From assembly GCA_034411135.1 (NCBI GenBank), contig DAOUMN010000062.1, forward strand, positions 1-43,854: 43,854 bases of DNA, in the 5' to 3' direction. The translations under genes were made by a program, and so were the position numbers. Positions 17,427 to 24,527 of this stretch are shown here, in pieces. The DNA is from Bellilinea sp034411135 (lineage in GTDB: Bacteria; Chloroflexota; Anaerolineae; Anaerolineales; Anaerolineaceae). Under the pieces are notes generated by a model that was given only the letters and a program-made list of their open reading frames with translations, ran no database searches and was not told where the DNA came from. Positions within the stretch are counted from its first letter, which is position 1. Every line of letters begins with the position of its first letter.

Positions 17427-18933
17427 GGACGCCCTCACTTTCAAGCTGCAATGCAATGGAGAGGACTTTTTCTTCAGTAGCATCCGCGCCGGATAGTTCG
17501 CCGACGATCCGACCGCCCGCCATCACCAGGATACGATCTGCCTGGGTGAGGATTTCCGGTAAATCAGAAGAAATCATCAGAATTGCCATGCCTTCTGCTT
17601 TGAGTTTCTGAATGTGTTTATAGATTTCCACTCGCGCACCGACATCCACGCCACGGGTTGGCTCGTCGAGAATCATCACGTCACATCCGGCAGCCAACAG
17701 TTTGGAAAGAACGACTTTTTGCTGGTTGCCGCCGCTCATGTAAAAGACTTGCAGGTTGGGGTTGTTGGGGCGAATGTTGAGTGTATCGATAAGCGCTGGA
17801 ACGGTCTGGCGAATGCGCTGCCAGGGTACCAGTCCCATGCGCTGGATGCGGGCGATCAATCCGTATGCCATGTTTTCGGACATTGAGCGCACGGCGACCA
17901 AGCCCTCTTCCTTACGGCTTTCTGGCAGCATACCCAGCCCCATTGCCAGTGAATGCTGCGGGGAAGTAAACGCGACCGGTTTGCCGTGCAGGAAAACCTG
18001 ACCGCTTTCGGGTTTGTCCGCGCCGATCAACAACCGCGCCATTTCTGTTCGCCCTGCACCAACCAGTCCGGCAACACCGACAATTTCGCCACGGTGAAGG
18101 GTGAAATTTATCTGCTTAACGGTAAAGCCGCGTGAGAGGTTCTCGACGCGCAGGACTTCATCACCTTTGGTTTGATTGCCGTTGCGCCGCGAAAAATTAA
18201 TGTCCCGCCCAACCATGGCTTTGACCAGCATGTTTTTATCGAATTCGCTGATACAGCCGGTGCGGATCAGGTTGCCATCGCGCAGGACAGTCACGCGGTC
18301 ACCGATTTGAAAGATCTCATCCAGATGATGCGATATATAAACGATGGCGATGTTTTGAGCTTTGAGTCTACGAATGATGCGAAAGAGCAGTTCGATTTCC
18401 GAACTGGTGAATACCGCTGTCGGTTCATCGAGAATTAACACTTTGCTATTGAGGGATAACGCCTTGGCGATCGCAACCATTTGCTGATAGGCGACCTTGA
18501 GTGTGCCGACCGGTACGTCAATATCCAGGTGCGCACCCATATCGTCGAGAACATTGCGTGCGTTTTGGCGAACAAGAGCCCAGTCGATACTGCCATCGCG
18601 TCGGAGGGGCTCGTTACCGAGCGAGATGTTTTCTGCTGCGCTGAGTGAGGGGATCAGGTCGATTTCTTGATAAATGGCATTGATCCCGTTTTCGCGTGCC
18701 CAATGCGGGCTGTTATTCTTCAGGGGGCGGTCGAGGTAGGTGATCGTTCCGCTGTCCGGCTGATACGCTCCCGAAATGATCTTGATCAGTGTTGACTTTC
18801 CGGCACCATTTTCACCCACCAGGCAGTGCACTTCACCCGGGTACAGATCCATGTTGATCTGGTTAAGGACACAAATACCGGAAAAGGACTTGGTGATATT
18901 GCGTAGTGTAAGGGTCGGCTGGATATTGTCCAC
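17413..18933 (-). CDS. Sugar ABC transporter ATP-binding protein (RbsA family)
   Basis: 506 residues with two ABC domains. The N-terminal domain has Walker A GENGAGKST (40-48), the degenerate signature VAYQQMVAIAKAL and Walker B LILDEPTAVF. The C-terminal domain has the degenerate P-loop GLVGAGRTE, signature YMSGGNQQKVVLSKLL and LDEPTRGVDVG. This is the standard layout of carbohydrate-uptake transporter-2 ATPases (RbsA, XylG, MglA). Start is GTG 18933 with GGAG 7 nt upstream. It lies after a 193-bp gap from the binding-protein gene, the only long gap in the importer. Confidence 0.9.
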   Translation of the reverse strand: MDNIQPTLTLRNITKSFSGICVLNQINMDLYPGEVHCLVGENGAGKSTLIKIISGAYQPDSGTITYLDRPLKNNSPHWARENGINAIYQEIDLIPSLSAAENISLGNEPLRRDGSIDWALVRQNARNVLDDMGAHLDIDVPVGTLKVAYQQMVAIAKALSLNSKVLILDEPTAVFTSSEIELLFRIIRRLKAQNIAIVYISHHLDEIFQIGDRVTVLRDGNLIRTGCISEFDKNMLVKAMVGRDINFSRRNGNQTKGDEVLRVENLSRGFTVKQINFTLHRGEIVGVAGLVGAGRTEMARLLIGADKPESGQVFLHGKPVAFTSPQHSLAMGLGMLPESRKEEGLVAVRSMSENMAYGLIARIQRMGLVPWQRIRQTVPALIDTLNIRPNNPNLQVFYMSGGNQQKVVLSKLLAAGCDVMILDEPTRGVDVGARVEIYKHIQKLKAEGMAILMISSDLPEILTQADRILVMAGGRIVGELSGADATEEKVLSIALQLESEGVHEPA

Positions 18934-19029
18934 AGGAGCGCTCCATATACTCGAATTTAGGAAGGGAAGGCAGTATAATTATCGCGACCTTCCGAGGGTG
19001 GTTTGTCAGTCTGGCTGAGCATCCGTCTG

Positions 19030-19049
19030 ATGACCCTTGTGAAGGTCAT
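19030..19049. other. Hairpin between binding-protein and ATPase genes
   Basis: A short stem, ATGACC and TT against AAGGTCAT with one bulged C, lies in the 193-bp gap. The run of six T follows it on the plus strand, opposite to the operon. As an RNA of the minus strand it could protect the upstream binding-protein message and lower downstream expression, a common arrangement in ABC importers; no experiment supports this. Confidence 0.35.
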
Positions 19050-19126
19050 TTTTTCTGGCAACCCATTTCTCTCGCATTGTCGCGGTGTTACGGCTGCCTT
19101 TCCCTTCCCGGTTCAGTCAGTGAAGG

Positions 19127-20212
19127 TTAGAACTCCAGTCCAGCGGATTTGATCTGATCAATGTATTTCTGGGCTTCGTCCTTCTTGTCAGCGTCGAAGA
19201 CTTTGATGTCCACCTGCTGGCGGGGTTCAACCGTCTTGCCAGCCAGAATGTCCAGGCAGGATTGGATGGCTTTCTCGCCAAAATAGGGTGGGGTTTGAGT
19301 TTCTCGCGCGATTTCACCGGCAACAACTGCTTCGATGGCTTTGATGTGACCACCTTCGCCGACAACATAACCCAACAGTTCCGTGCGTCCCGCGTTCTTG
19401 ATCGCTTCGATAGCGCCCATGGTCATATCGGAATAATCGGAGCGAACGACGTCGATTTCACCAGCCGGGAAGCGCTGCAAGAAATCTTCCATGACCTTCA
19501 TGCCGCCGTCCTTGGTGAAGCCGGCATCCGCAGTAGCGACAACTTTGATATTCGGGTAATTCGCCATCACCTCATCCCAGCCGGTATTGGCATCGATCAC
19601 CGGGGAGGCACCAGCCAGACCCTGAACGTGAACCACATTGCCTTTTGGTTCCCCGTATTTGGCAGTGAGCAGCTCTACCGTTTTTTCCGCCAGCAGCCGC
19701 CCGGAGAGGACATGGCTTTGGGTGATTTCGGTCTTGTACATACCGGTTCCGGGTTCGGCTTCGATGGTGCGGTCGATGATCACCAGTGGTACGTTGGCTT
19801 CATCTGCCAGGCGCACAACCGGAGCGGAGGCTTTAGATTCGAGCGGCGAGACAATCAGGCAGGCGGGTTTCTGAGCTAGCATGTTCTCGACATCTGCCAG
19901 TTGCTTGGAGGCATCCTGATTGGCATCAATACTGACCAGCTTGACGCCGAATTTTGCTGCCTGGGCTTCCATGTCCTTTTGGTTGGTTACCCGCCAGGCA
20001 TTAACCAACTCTGCCTGGGAGTAGGCGATTAATACTTCGGTTTTTGCCGGTTCCTGGGCAGCAGGTGGTTGGGTTGCTTGTGCCGGGGGTTGGGTGGCGG
20101 GCGGCTGGGTTGCTTGTGCCGGCGGTTGGGTGGCAGGCGGCGTGGTGCATGCCGATAAAGCCACGATGAACAACATTACAATCGCAATGATTTTGAGAGA
20201 AATGGGTTTCAT
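19127..20212 (-). CDS. Sugar-binding lipoprotein of the ABC importer
   Basis: 361 residues. It has a signal peptide and lipobox VALSAC (Cys22), then a Pro/Thr/Gln/Ala linker made of two copies of a 12-residue repeat, then a periplasmic-binding-protein type 1 (RbsB-like) domain from about residue 58 (VLIAYSQAELVNAWRVTNQKDMEAQAAKFG). Features such as QDASKQLADVENMLAQ, VSPLES and PLVIIDR match the RbsB family. It captures the sugar outside the cell and hands it to the RbsAC-type importer. GGAG precedes ATG 20212. The family binds pentoses, hexoses, inositol or AI-2; the ligand cannot be read from the sequence. Confidence 0.88.
   Translation of the reverse strand: MKPISLKIIAIVMLFIVALSACTTPPATQPPAQATQPPATQPPAQATQPPAAQEPAKTEVLIAYSQAELVNAWRVTNQKDMEAQAAKFGVKLVSIDANQDASKQLADVENMLAQKPACLIVSPLESKASAPVVRLADEANVPLVIIDRTIEAEPGTGMYKTEITQSHVLSGRLLAEKTVELLTAKYGEPKGNVVHVQGLAGASPVIDANTGWDEVMANYPNIKVVATADAGFTKDGGMKVMEDFLQRFPAGEIDVVRSDYSDMTMGAIEAIKNAGRTELLGYVVGEGGHIKAIEAVVAGEIARETQTPPYFGEKAIQSCLDILAGKTVEPRQQVDIKVFDADKKDEAQKYIDQIKSAGLEF
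20062..20140. repeat. 36-bp tandem repeat in the lipoprotein linker
   Basis: Two near-identical 36-bp units plus a partial third, for example GGGTTGCTTG at 20071-20080 recurring at 20107-20116. They encode the PPATQPPAQATQ linker of the binding lipoprotein. Such repeats can change copy number by slippage without shifting frame. Confidence 0.75.
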
Positions 20213-20257
20213 CTCCAGGGTTCCTTTTGATTTTCGAAAGAAGGGGAATTTGGGAGT

Positions 20258-21325
20258 TCAGGCGACTTCGCCACTTAGATCAATGTTCTGGATCGTATTC
20301 TTACCGGTAATGACAGTTGCGGTCAAAACGATTTGGATTTTCTCACCTCCTTTCAAAATGAATTGCGTACCCATCTCGATTGCTTTGGGTAAGCTGTTTG
20401 GAATACTGGTCCACGGTTCGAGTGCCAGGCAAAAGACGCGATCCCACCAGGGGAAGTCGGGCGCTTTACCGTATACAAGCCAGAACCACAGGTAGGGGAA
20501 AATTTCTTTCTGCCATGCCAATCCAAAACCGATCTGTGTTCGCGGGTCGAGCAGCGCATACCAACCGGCAGAGAGCCGCTTGAGATAAATCAAATCGGAA
20601 TAGCCGGCATTTGCCCCGGGGACAAGCGAGAGGTCAATTGTGTGACCATTGCTCTGGATGAATGGCCAATCGAACGTTGTGGCTGGTTCGAAAATGCCGC
20701 TGGCAGAAAATTGGGGCTGGTGAACTTCACCACGGGCTGCCGGAATAAAAAGGCGCACGCCCTCGCGCAAAAAAGGCGCGCCAAAGGCAGGGTGGTGCCC
20801 CCACATAAAATCCTGATCCTGGTTAGAGAGATTGGTGAGGGTTTCCTCGATGAACAGGGTGGGCTTGCTGCGATTCAGGCGCATGATCCGTTCGAGCCGG
20901 AACGGAGTGCGGATGCACTCAACACTAACCCGAACGGAGATGCTTTCAGGCGTGTCCTCTAGAATGTCGCATTCCCAACCCAAATGGGTAACCTCGCCGT
21001 GCAGTCCAAGTTCCGCGCCGCGGTAGTTAGTTGGTCCGCCACCTGGAAAAATTTCCTGCCACCCGCCGTGGTACGAATCGAGGAATGATCCTGACGCAGA
21101 AGCGATGGTGGGGGTAAAGCGCTCCCGCGGAATTAGACCCTGCGGAGAGCGCCATAAAAAATCGGTATCACTCGGTTTGTGCAGGAACTGGAAAATATCG
21201 GCGCCTTTATCCAGCAACACACCGACCCGCAACAGATCGTTTTCCAGGAAGATGACACGCCTCCCTTTATAGATTATCTGGTCGATAATCCGGCAGTCAT
21301 AATGGCGGTACTGGGCGGCAGGCAT
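20258..21325 (-). CDS. DUF4432 aldose-1-epimerase-like protein
   Basis: 355 residues of the galactose-mutarotase-like beta-sandwich fold, DUF4432 type: GADIFQFLHKPSDTDFLW near the N-terminus, the EMIR-like MRLNRSKPTLFIEETLTN, DQDFMWGHHPAFG with conserved histidines, and a C-terminal CLALEPWTSIPN. Mutarotases of this fold interconvert sugar anomers; DUF4432 members lie in deoxy-sugar and rare-sugar loci, and their reaction is mostly untested. CAGGAG precedes ATG 21325. It is 18 bp after the LacI gene and opens the catabolic part of the operon. Confidence 0.72.
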   Translation of the reverse strand: MPAAQYRHYDCRIIDQIIYKGRRVIFLENDLLRVGVLLDKGADIFQFLHKPSDTDFLWRSPQGLIPRERFTPTIASASGSFLDSYHGGWQEIFPGGGPTNYRGAELGLHGEVTHLGWECDILEDTPESISVRVSVECIRTPFRLERIMRLNRSKPTLFIEETLTNLSNQDQDFMWGHHPAFGAPFLREGVRLFIPAARGEVHQPQFSASGIFEPATTFDWPFIQSNGHTIDLSLVPGANAGYSDLIYLKRLSAGWYALLDPRTQIGFGLAWQKEIFPYLWFWLVYGKAPDFPWWDRVFCLALEPWTSIPNSLPKAIEMGTQFILKGGEKIQIVLTATVITGKNTIQNIDLSGEVA

Positions 21326-21343
21326 AAGGTTGCTCCTGGCAGC

Positions 21344-22357
21344 TTATTTGCCACGCCGCGGCGAGGCGGTGGAAGCGCGCACTACCAGTTCAACATCGAG
21401 AATACGCGAACGTGGTTTTTCCGAGGTTTCCAGCCAGTCGATCAATGCGCCAGCGGCAAATAAGCCTTTGTTAAATGTGGGCTGACGGACGGTGGTCAGC
21501 GGCGGGGTAAGATAACTGGCGAGTGGCACGTCGTCGAAGCCCACTACAGATATATCTTCAGGAACGCGCAAGCCTTTTTCCTGAATAGCTTTGATCGCCC
21601 CAATAGCCATCATGTCGTTGGCGAGAAAAATTGCGGTTGGCATCTCGTCCAATTCGAGCAGGCGGGTGGTGCAGTTGTATCCACTTTGCACCGAGGAAGT
21701 TTCCGCAGTCATCGTCCAATGGTCGCAACATGGCAGGTTGTATTTTTTCATCACCTGCTTGTATCCTGCCAGGCGGTCCTGGCTGCTTTGCAGGGTGGGT
21801 TTGCTGATGTAGGCGATTTTTTGATGCCCGAGCTGCACAAGATGCTCGACGACCAGGGTCGCGCCATAGGTATTATCCACATCAACAAAGGTCATCGTTT
21901 CCTGGTCGGATATCTTGGCAGTGGAGACGAAAGGCACACTGCCCTCATCCAGGGCTTGGATGATGGTTTTATGGTACGATCCGGGGCTGAGCAGGACAAA
22001 GCCATCTACCCGCTTCTGGTAATAGATATCGAGATAATTTTTTTCGTGAGCATAGCAGATGACCAGGTAATACCCGCGGCGGTCAACTTCGGTGGAGACA
22101 CCGCGCATTACTTCGGTATAGAACGGATTAGAGAATACGTACTCCGCATCATGCGGGATGATCAGCCCGATCGAGTGACTTTTCTGCAGAGAAATGGCTT
22201 TGGCAAACGCGTTCGGTTGGAAGCCGTACTGGTCGATCAGATCAAGAATGCGTTGGCGGGTGTGCGGGTCAACATCGGGCTTGTTGTTGATCACCCGAGA
22301 AACGGTCGCCTTGGACACGCCAGCCATGCTTGCAATTTCGCCAATTGTGACTCTCAT
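21344..22357 (-). CDS. LacI-family regulator of the sugar locus
   Basis: 337 residues. Helix-turn-helix VTIGEIASMAGVSKATVSRVIN at the very N-terminus, hinge FAKAISLQKSHSIG, then a sugar-sensing domain (DGFVLLSPGSYH, DDVPLASYLTPPLTTV). ATG 22357 has AGGAGA just upstream. A longer frame back to 22495 is rejected because it would translate the operator repeat as NGYGNGY. It is the first gene of the sugar operon, and the promoter and three operators lie directly upstream, so it probably represses itself and the whole locus. Confidence 0.9.
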   Translation of the reverse strand: MRVTIGEIASMAGVSKATVSRVINNKPDVDPHTRQRILDLIDQYGFQPNAFAKAISLQKSHSIGLIIPHDAEYVFSNPFYTEVMRGVSTEVDRRGYYLVICYAHEKNYLDIYYQKRVDGFVLLSPGSYHKTIIQALDEGSVPFVSTAKISDQETMTFVDVDNTYGATLVVEHLVQLGHQKIAYISKPTLQSSQDRLAGYKQVMKKYNLPCCDHWTMTAETSSVQSGYNCTTRLLELDEMPTAIFLANDMMAIGAIKAIQEKGLRVPEDISVVGFDDVPLASYLTPPLTTVRQPTFNKGLFAAGALIDWLETSEKPRSRILDVELVVRASTASPRRGK

Positions 22358-22396
22358 AATTCTCCTGGCAAGGGTTTTTTGGGGGAGATTTGCCGT

Positions 22397-22432
22397 GTAA
22401 CCGTTACCGTAACCGTTACCGTAACCGGTTAC
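22397..22432. promoter_or_regulatory. Triple operator array, 12-bp period
   Basis: Three adjoining copies of a LacI-like dyad: GTAACCGTTAC at 22397-22407 and 22409-22419, then GTAACCGGTTAC (a perfect 12-bp palindrome) at 22421-22432. The array begins at the predicted transcription start and runs downstream of it, consistent with a block to elongation or open-complex formation by the regulator encoded next door. Confidence 0.75.
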
Positions 22433-22436
22433 GAAC

Positions 22437-22465
22437 AGTATAGCGCGGTTTTTAGCCGGAGTCAA
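22437..22465 (-). promoter_or_regulatory. Sigma-70-type promoter of the sugar operon
   Basis: Minus strand: -35 TTGACT (22465-22460), 17-bp spacer, -10 TATACT (22442-22437). The transcript would start near 22430, inside the operator array, leaving a 73-nt leader before the LacI gene. Confidence 0.7.
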
Positions 22466-22592
22466 GCAAGGCGGTGCGGAGGTGACATTTGTCATGCGTT
22501 GGATGTGACAGATGCGCAGCGATTGATCCCATGAAGGCGCGCACTGGCTGCGGTCGATCTCCGAGGTGCATTGCGTTATGAAGGTTTTATAA

Positions 22593-22623
22593 TTGTTTGG
22601 AAATATCAGATATCAGATATACT
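22593..22623 (+). promoter_or_regulatory. Candidate promoter and ATATCAG repeats before the GntR gene
   Basis: TTGTTT (22593-22598) and TATACT (22618-22623) are spaced by 19 bp. The spacer contains the direct repeat ATATCAG-ATATCAG-ATATAC (22603-22622), a candidate binding site for the FCD-type regulator itself. The rest of the 22466-22592 gap shows nothing I can assign. Confidence 0.4.
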
Positions 22624-22681
22624 CTAGCAAAGTGATGATACAATCTTCTTGCTCAAAGTTGGATCATTCCAGGGAGAAATG

Positions 22682-23380
22682 ATGAATCCGCTTACCCCCT
22701 TGCAAAACACCGCATCGCTGGAGAAACTGGCATACGAAAAAATCAAGCAGGCGATCTTGACGTTTGGTTTTCTTCCAAACCAGGCGTTGGTCGAAGCCGA
22801 TTTGGCAGCTCAGTTGGGAATCAGCAAGACGCCTGTGCGCGACGCGCTGATGCAGCTAGAAAAAGAAGGACTGGTCACACGGGTGCCGTTCAAGGGCACT
22901 TATGTCGCCGATATCAATAACCATGACATGGCGGAAATCTTTGCAATCCGCATGGTTCTGGAAGGACTGGCGATTCGCCTGGCGACCACCCGCCTGACGG
23001 AGGATGATTTTGAGCACCTCGAAGCGCTGATCGAGCAGCATGCCGCTGCCCTGGAACGCCAGGATGTTACCCAGGCAGCCCGATTGAATAGTGAGTACCA
23101 CTCTCTTATCATCAGTCGCTGCGGAAACGAGCGCTTGATTAAAATGCTCAGCCTGCTGGATGACCAGTTGAAGCGCTACCGTCTGCTTTCAATAGCACAG
23201 GGATTGCGCACGGAAAAATCGGTCCCCGAACACCGTGACATTTTGGATGCTTTGCGTGCGAGGAACGCGGTCAGGGCTGAAGCAGCCATGAAGGAGCATC
23301 TGCAGAGTGCAATGAGCGATTTGTACAACCAGGATTTCAAGGAACTGGAGCAGCTGGTACTGCGGTCGATCAAGTCTTAA
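22682..23380 (+). CDS. GntR-family regulator with FCD domain
   Basis: 232 residues. The N-terminal winged helix (YEKIKQAIL, then LVEADLAAQLGISKTPVRDALMQLEKEGLV) is followed by an all-helical FCD domain with three conserved histidines (in NSEYHSLI, PEHRDILDAL and KEHLQSAM), which in this family bind a metal that helps hold carboxylate ligands. ATG 22682 lies 5 nt after GGGAG; ATG 22679 is too close. It is divergent from the sugar operon and convergent with the B12 mutase operon, so it could control either. FCD ligands are usually organic acids such as lactate, pyruvate, gluconate or amino-acid breakdown products. Confidence 0.87.
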   Translation: MNPLTPLQNTASLEKLAYEKIKQAILTFGFLPNQALVEADLAAQLGISKTPVRDALMQLEKEGLVTRVPFKGTYVADINNHDMAEIFAIRMVLEGLAIRLATTRLTEDDFEHLEALIEQHAAALERQDVTQAARLNSEYHSLIISRCGNERLIKMLSLLDDQLKRYRLLSIAQGLRTEKSVPEHRDILDALRARNAVRAEAAMKEHLQSAMSDLYNQDFKELEQLVLRSIKS

Positions 23381-23419
23381 ACTTACCCTGCGCACAACGA
23401 TGAGGTTAGTCTGTGCCGG

Positions 23420-23439
23420 TTCAGCGCTGGGTGGCTGAA
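23420..23439. terminator. Weak hairpin between convergent genes
   Basis: TTCAGC and GCTGAA form a 6-bp stem with an 8-nt loop in the 73-bp gap between the GntR gene and the mutase operon. Outer bases CCGG and CCGG may extend it. There is no strong U-tract. Confidence 0.3.
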
Positions 23440-23453
23440 TTGATTACCGGGTG

Positions 23454-24524
23454 TCATTTGCCAGACAAACCGCACAACGCGAGTAGGTCGGGCAGGGGTG
23501 GTTGAAGGATATCCACCACCGGAGTGGAGGCGACCGCCTCACGAACAGCTTTGAGCAAATCCTGCTTGTCAATCCAGGCGGGTACATAACCACCGCTTTG
23601 CTGTACATAACGCGGAAAAAATGGATTGACGGTCAGAAAGAACAACTTTCCTGGCTGCAGGCAACCCACCTTTGCTCCGCTGCGAGTGGCTTTTTGAAAC
23701 GTGCTTTGCCAGACTTCCGGCAACCCGGATGCCAGCAGGTGCAGCGGGCTTTGGAATACGAATTGCTTGCCGGGCAGATATTGGTCCAATTCAGATACCA
23801 GCCGGGCAAACATCATCGGTTCGAATACGCCGGGAACGATCAAAGTTGCTGCCTCCCTGCTTGCCAGCCAGGTGCTGACCGTCTGCATTCTGGTGACGTC
23901 CATGATCGAGCTGAATGGCAACTGAAATTGCCTGCCCGATGAATGCAGGCAGGTGACTTGCCTGAATTTGTCAACGCGCTCACAAGGGATATGCGGGAGA
24001 TGGAGGAGGGCTTCTATCGCTGCGGCGTGGCTGGCAATGCGTTCGATACGCTCATCGAAGGCTGCCCCACTAGAAAGTACCAGCCCATCCGCGCTGGTCA
24101 GGGCAGCCAGGCGATTGAGCGCGCCGTCCACCAGCACGACCTCAACGTCCATCTGGCGCAATTGTTCGATCATGCGCAGCAGATCTGTTCCGCGATTGGG
24201 TCCAGCCAGTACGAGTCCGCCGGTTTTGTGCACCGTGGCAATGAGAATTTCGCCCAACAGGGTGCGAATGCCGGTTGGACGCAGGTGGCTGAATTCAGCG
24301 CTGGAAGCATGCAGGCAGCTATCGGCGGTGGCGACGATCATTCCCGGTTGGCAAAGGTAACGCGGCTTGGGCAGCCCGGTTACAAGGTCGCGGTTTTCTC
24401 CATCGTAGCCAATACTGGTCAACGCGACGTGGTAACCAGCGCGCCGTGCCAGGTCAAGAACCTGCAACGCGGTGGTGGTTTTTCCCGTGTTCTTGGCGCT
24501 GCCAGCAAAACCAATGGTTTGCAT
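23454..24524 (-). CDS. P-loop NTPase, candidate aminomutase reactivase (KamB-like)
   Basis: 356 residues. The N-terminus is an SIMIBI-like P-loop, GSAKNTGKT at residues 8-16, then TSIGYDGENRD, GMIVATADSCL and VHKTGGLVLAGPNRG. The order (P-loop, TSIGxDGE, charged switch) recalls the KamB component that reactivates lysine 5,6-aminomutase, from memory and not from an alignment. The C-terminal third (LIVPGVFEPMMFARLVSEL onward) is not recognised. It is the last gene of the operon, 3 nt after the mutase-like gene, so it probably removes damaged cobalamin or loads fresh coenzyme. Alternatives are a BioD-like or CobQ-like ligase fold. Confidence 0.5.
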   Translation of the reverse strand: MQTIGFAGSAKNTGKTTTALQVLDLARRAGYHVALTSIGYDGENRDLVTGLPKPRYLCQPGMIVATADSCLHASSAEFSHLRPTGIRTLLGEILIATVHKTGGLVLAGPNRGTDLLRMIEQLRQMDVEVVLVDGALNRLAALTSADGLVLSSGAAFDERIERIASHAAAIEALLHLPHIPCERVDKFRQVTCLHSSGRQFQLPFSSIMDVTRMQTVSTWLASREAATLIVPGVFEPMMFARLVSELDQYLPGKQFVFQSPLHLLASGLPEVWQSTFQKATRSGAKVGCLQPGKLFFLTVNPFFPRYVQQSGGYVPAWIDKQDLLKAVREAVASTPVVDILQPPLPDLLALCGLSGK

Positions 24525-24527
24525 GGC

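Noticed and set aside
18972..18979. TATAAT-like box between the binding-protein and ATPase genes as an internal promoter
   Set aside because: No -35 at a proper distance on the minus strand (CACCCT at 17 bp), so an internal promoter cannot be supported.
9216..22357. Direct assignment of the sugar locus to sulfoquinovose degradation
   Set aside because: The isomerase, transaldolase and acylating dehydrogenase would fit, but no sulfoquinovosidase, sulfolactaldehyde-specific enzyme or sulfonate exporter is present. It is kept as one candidate only.
22358..22495. Upstream in-frame extension of the second LacI gene
   Set aside because: It would translate the operator array into NGYGNGY repeats. 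The ATG at 22357 has a good AGGAGA site and begins exactly at the helix-turn-helix.
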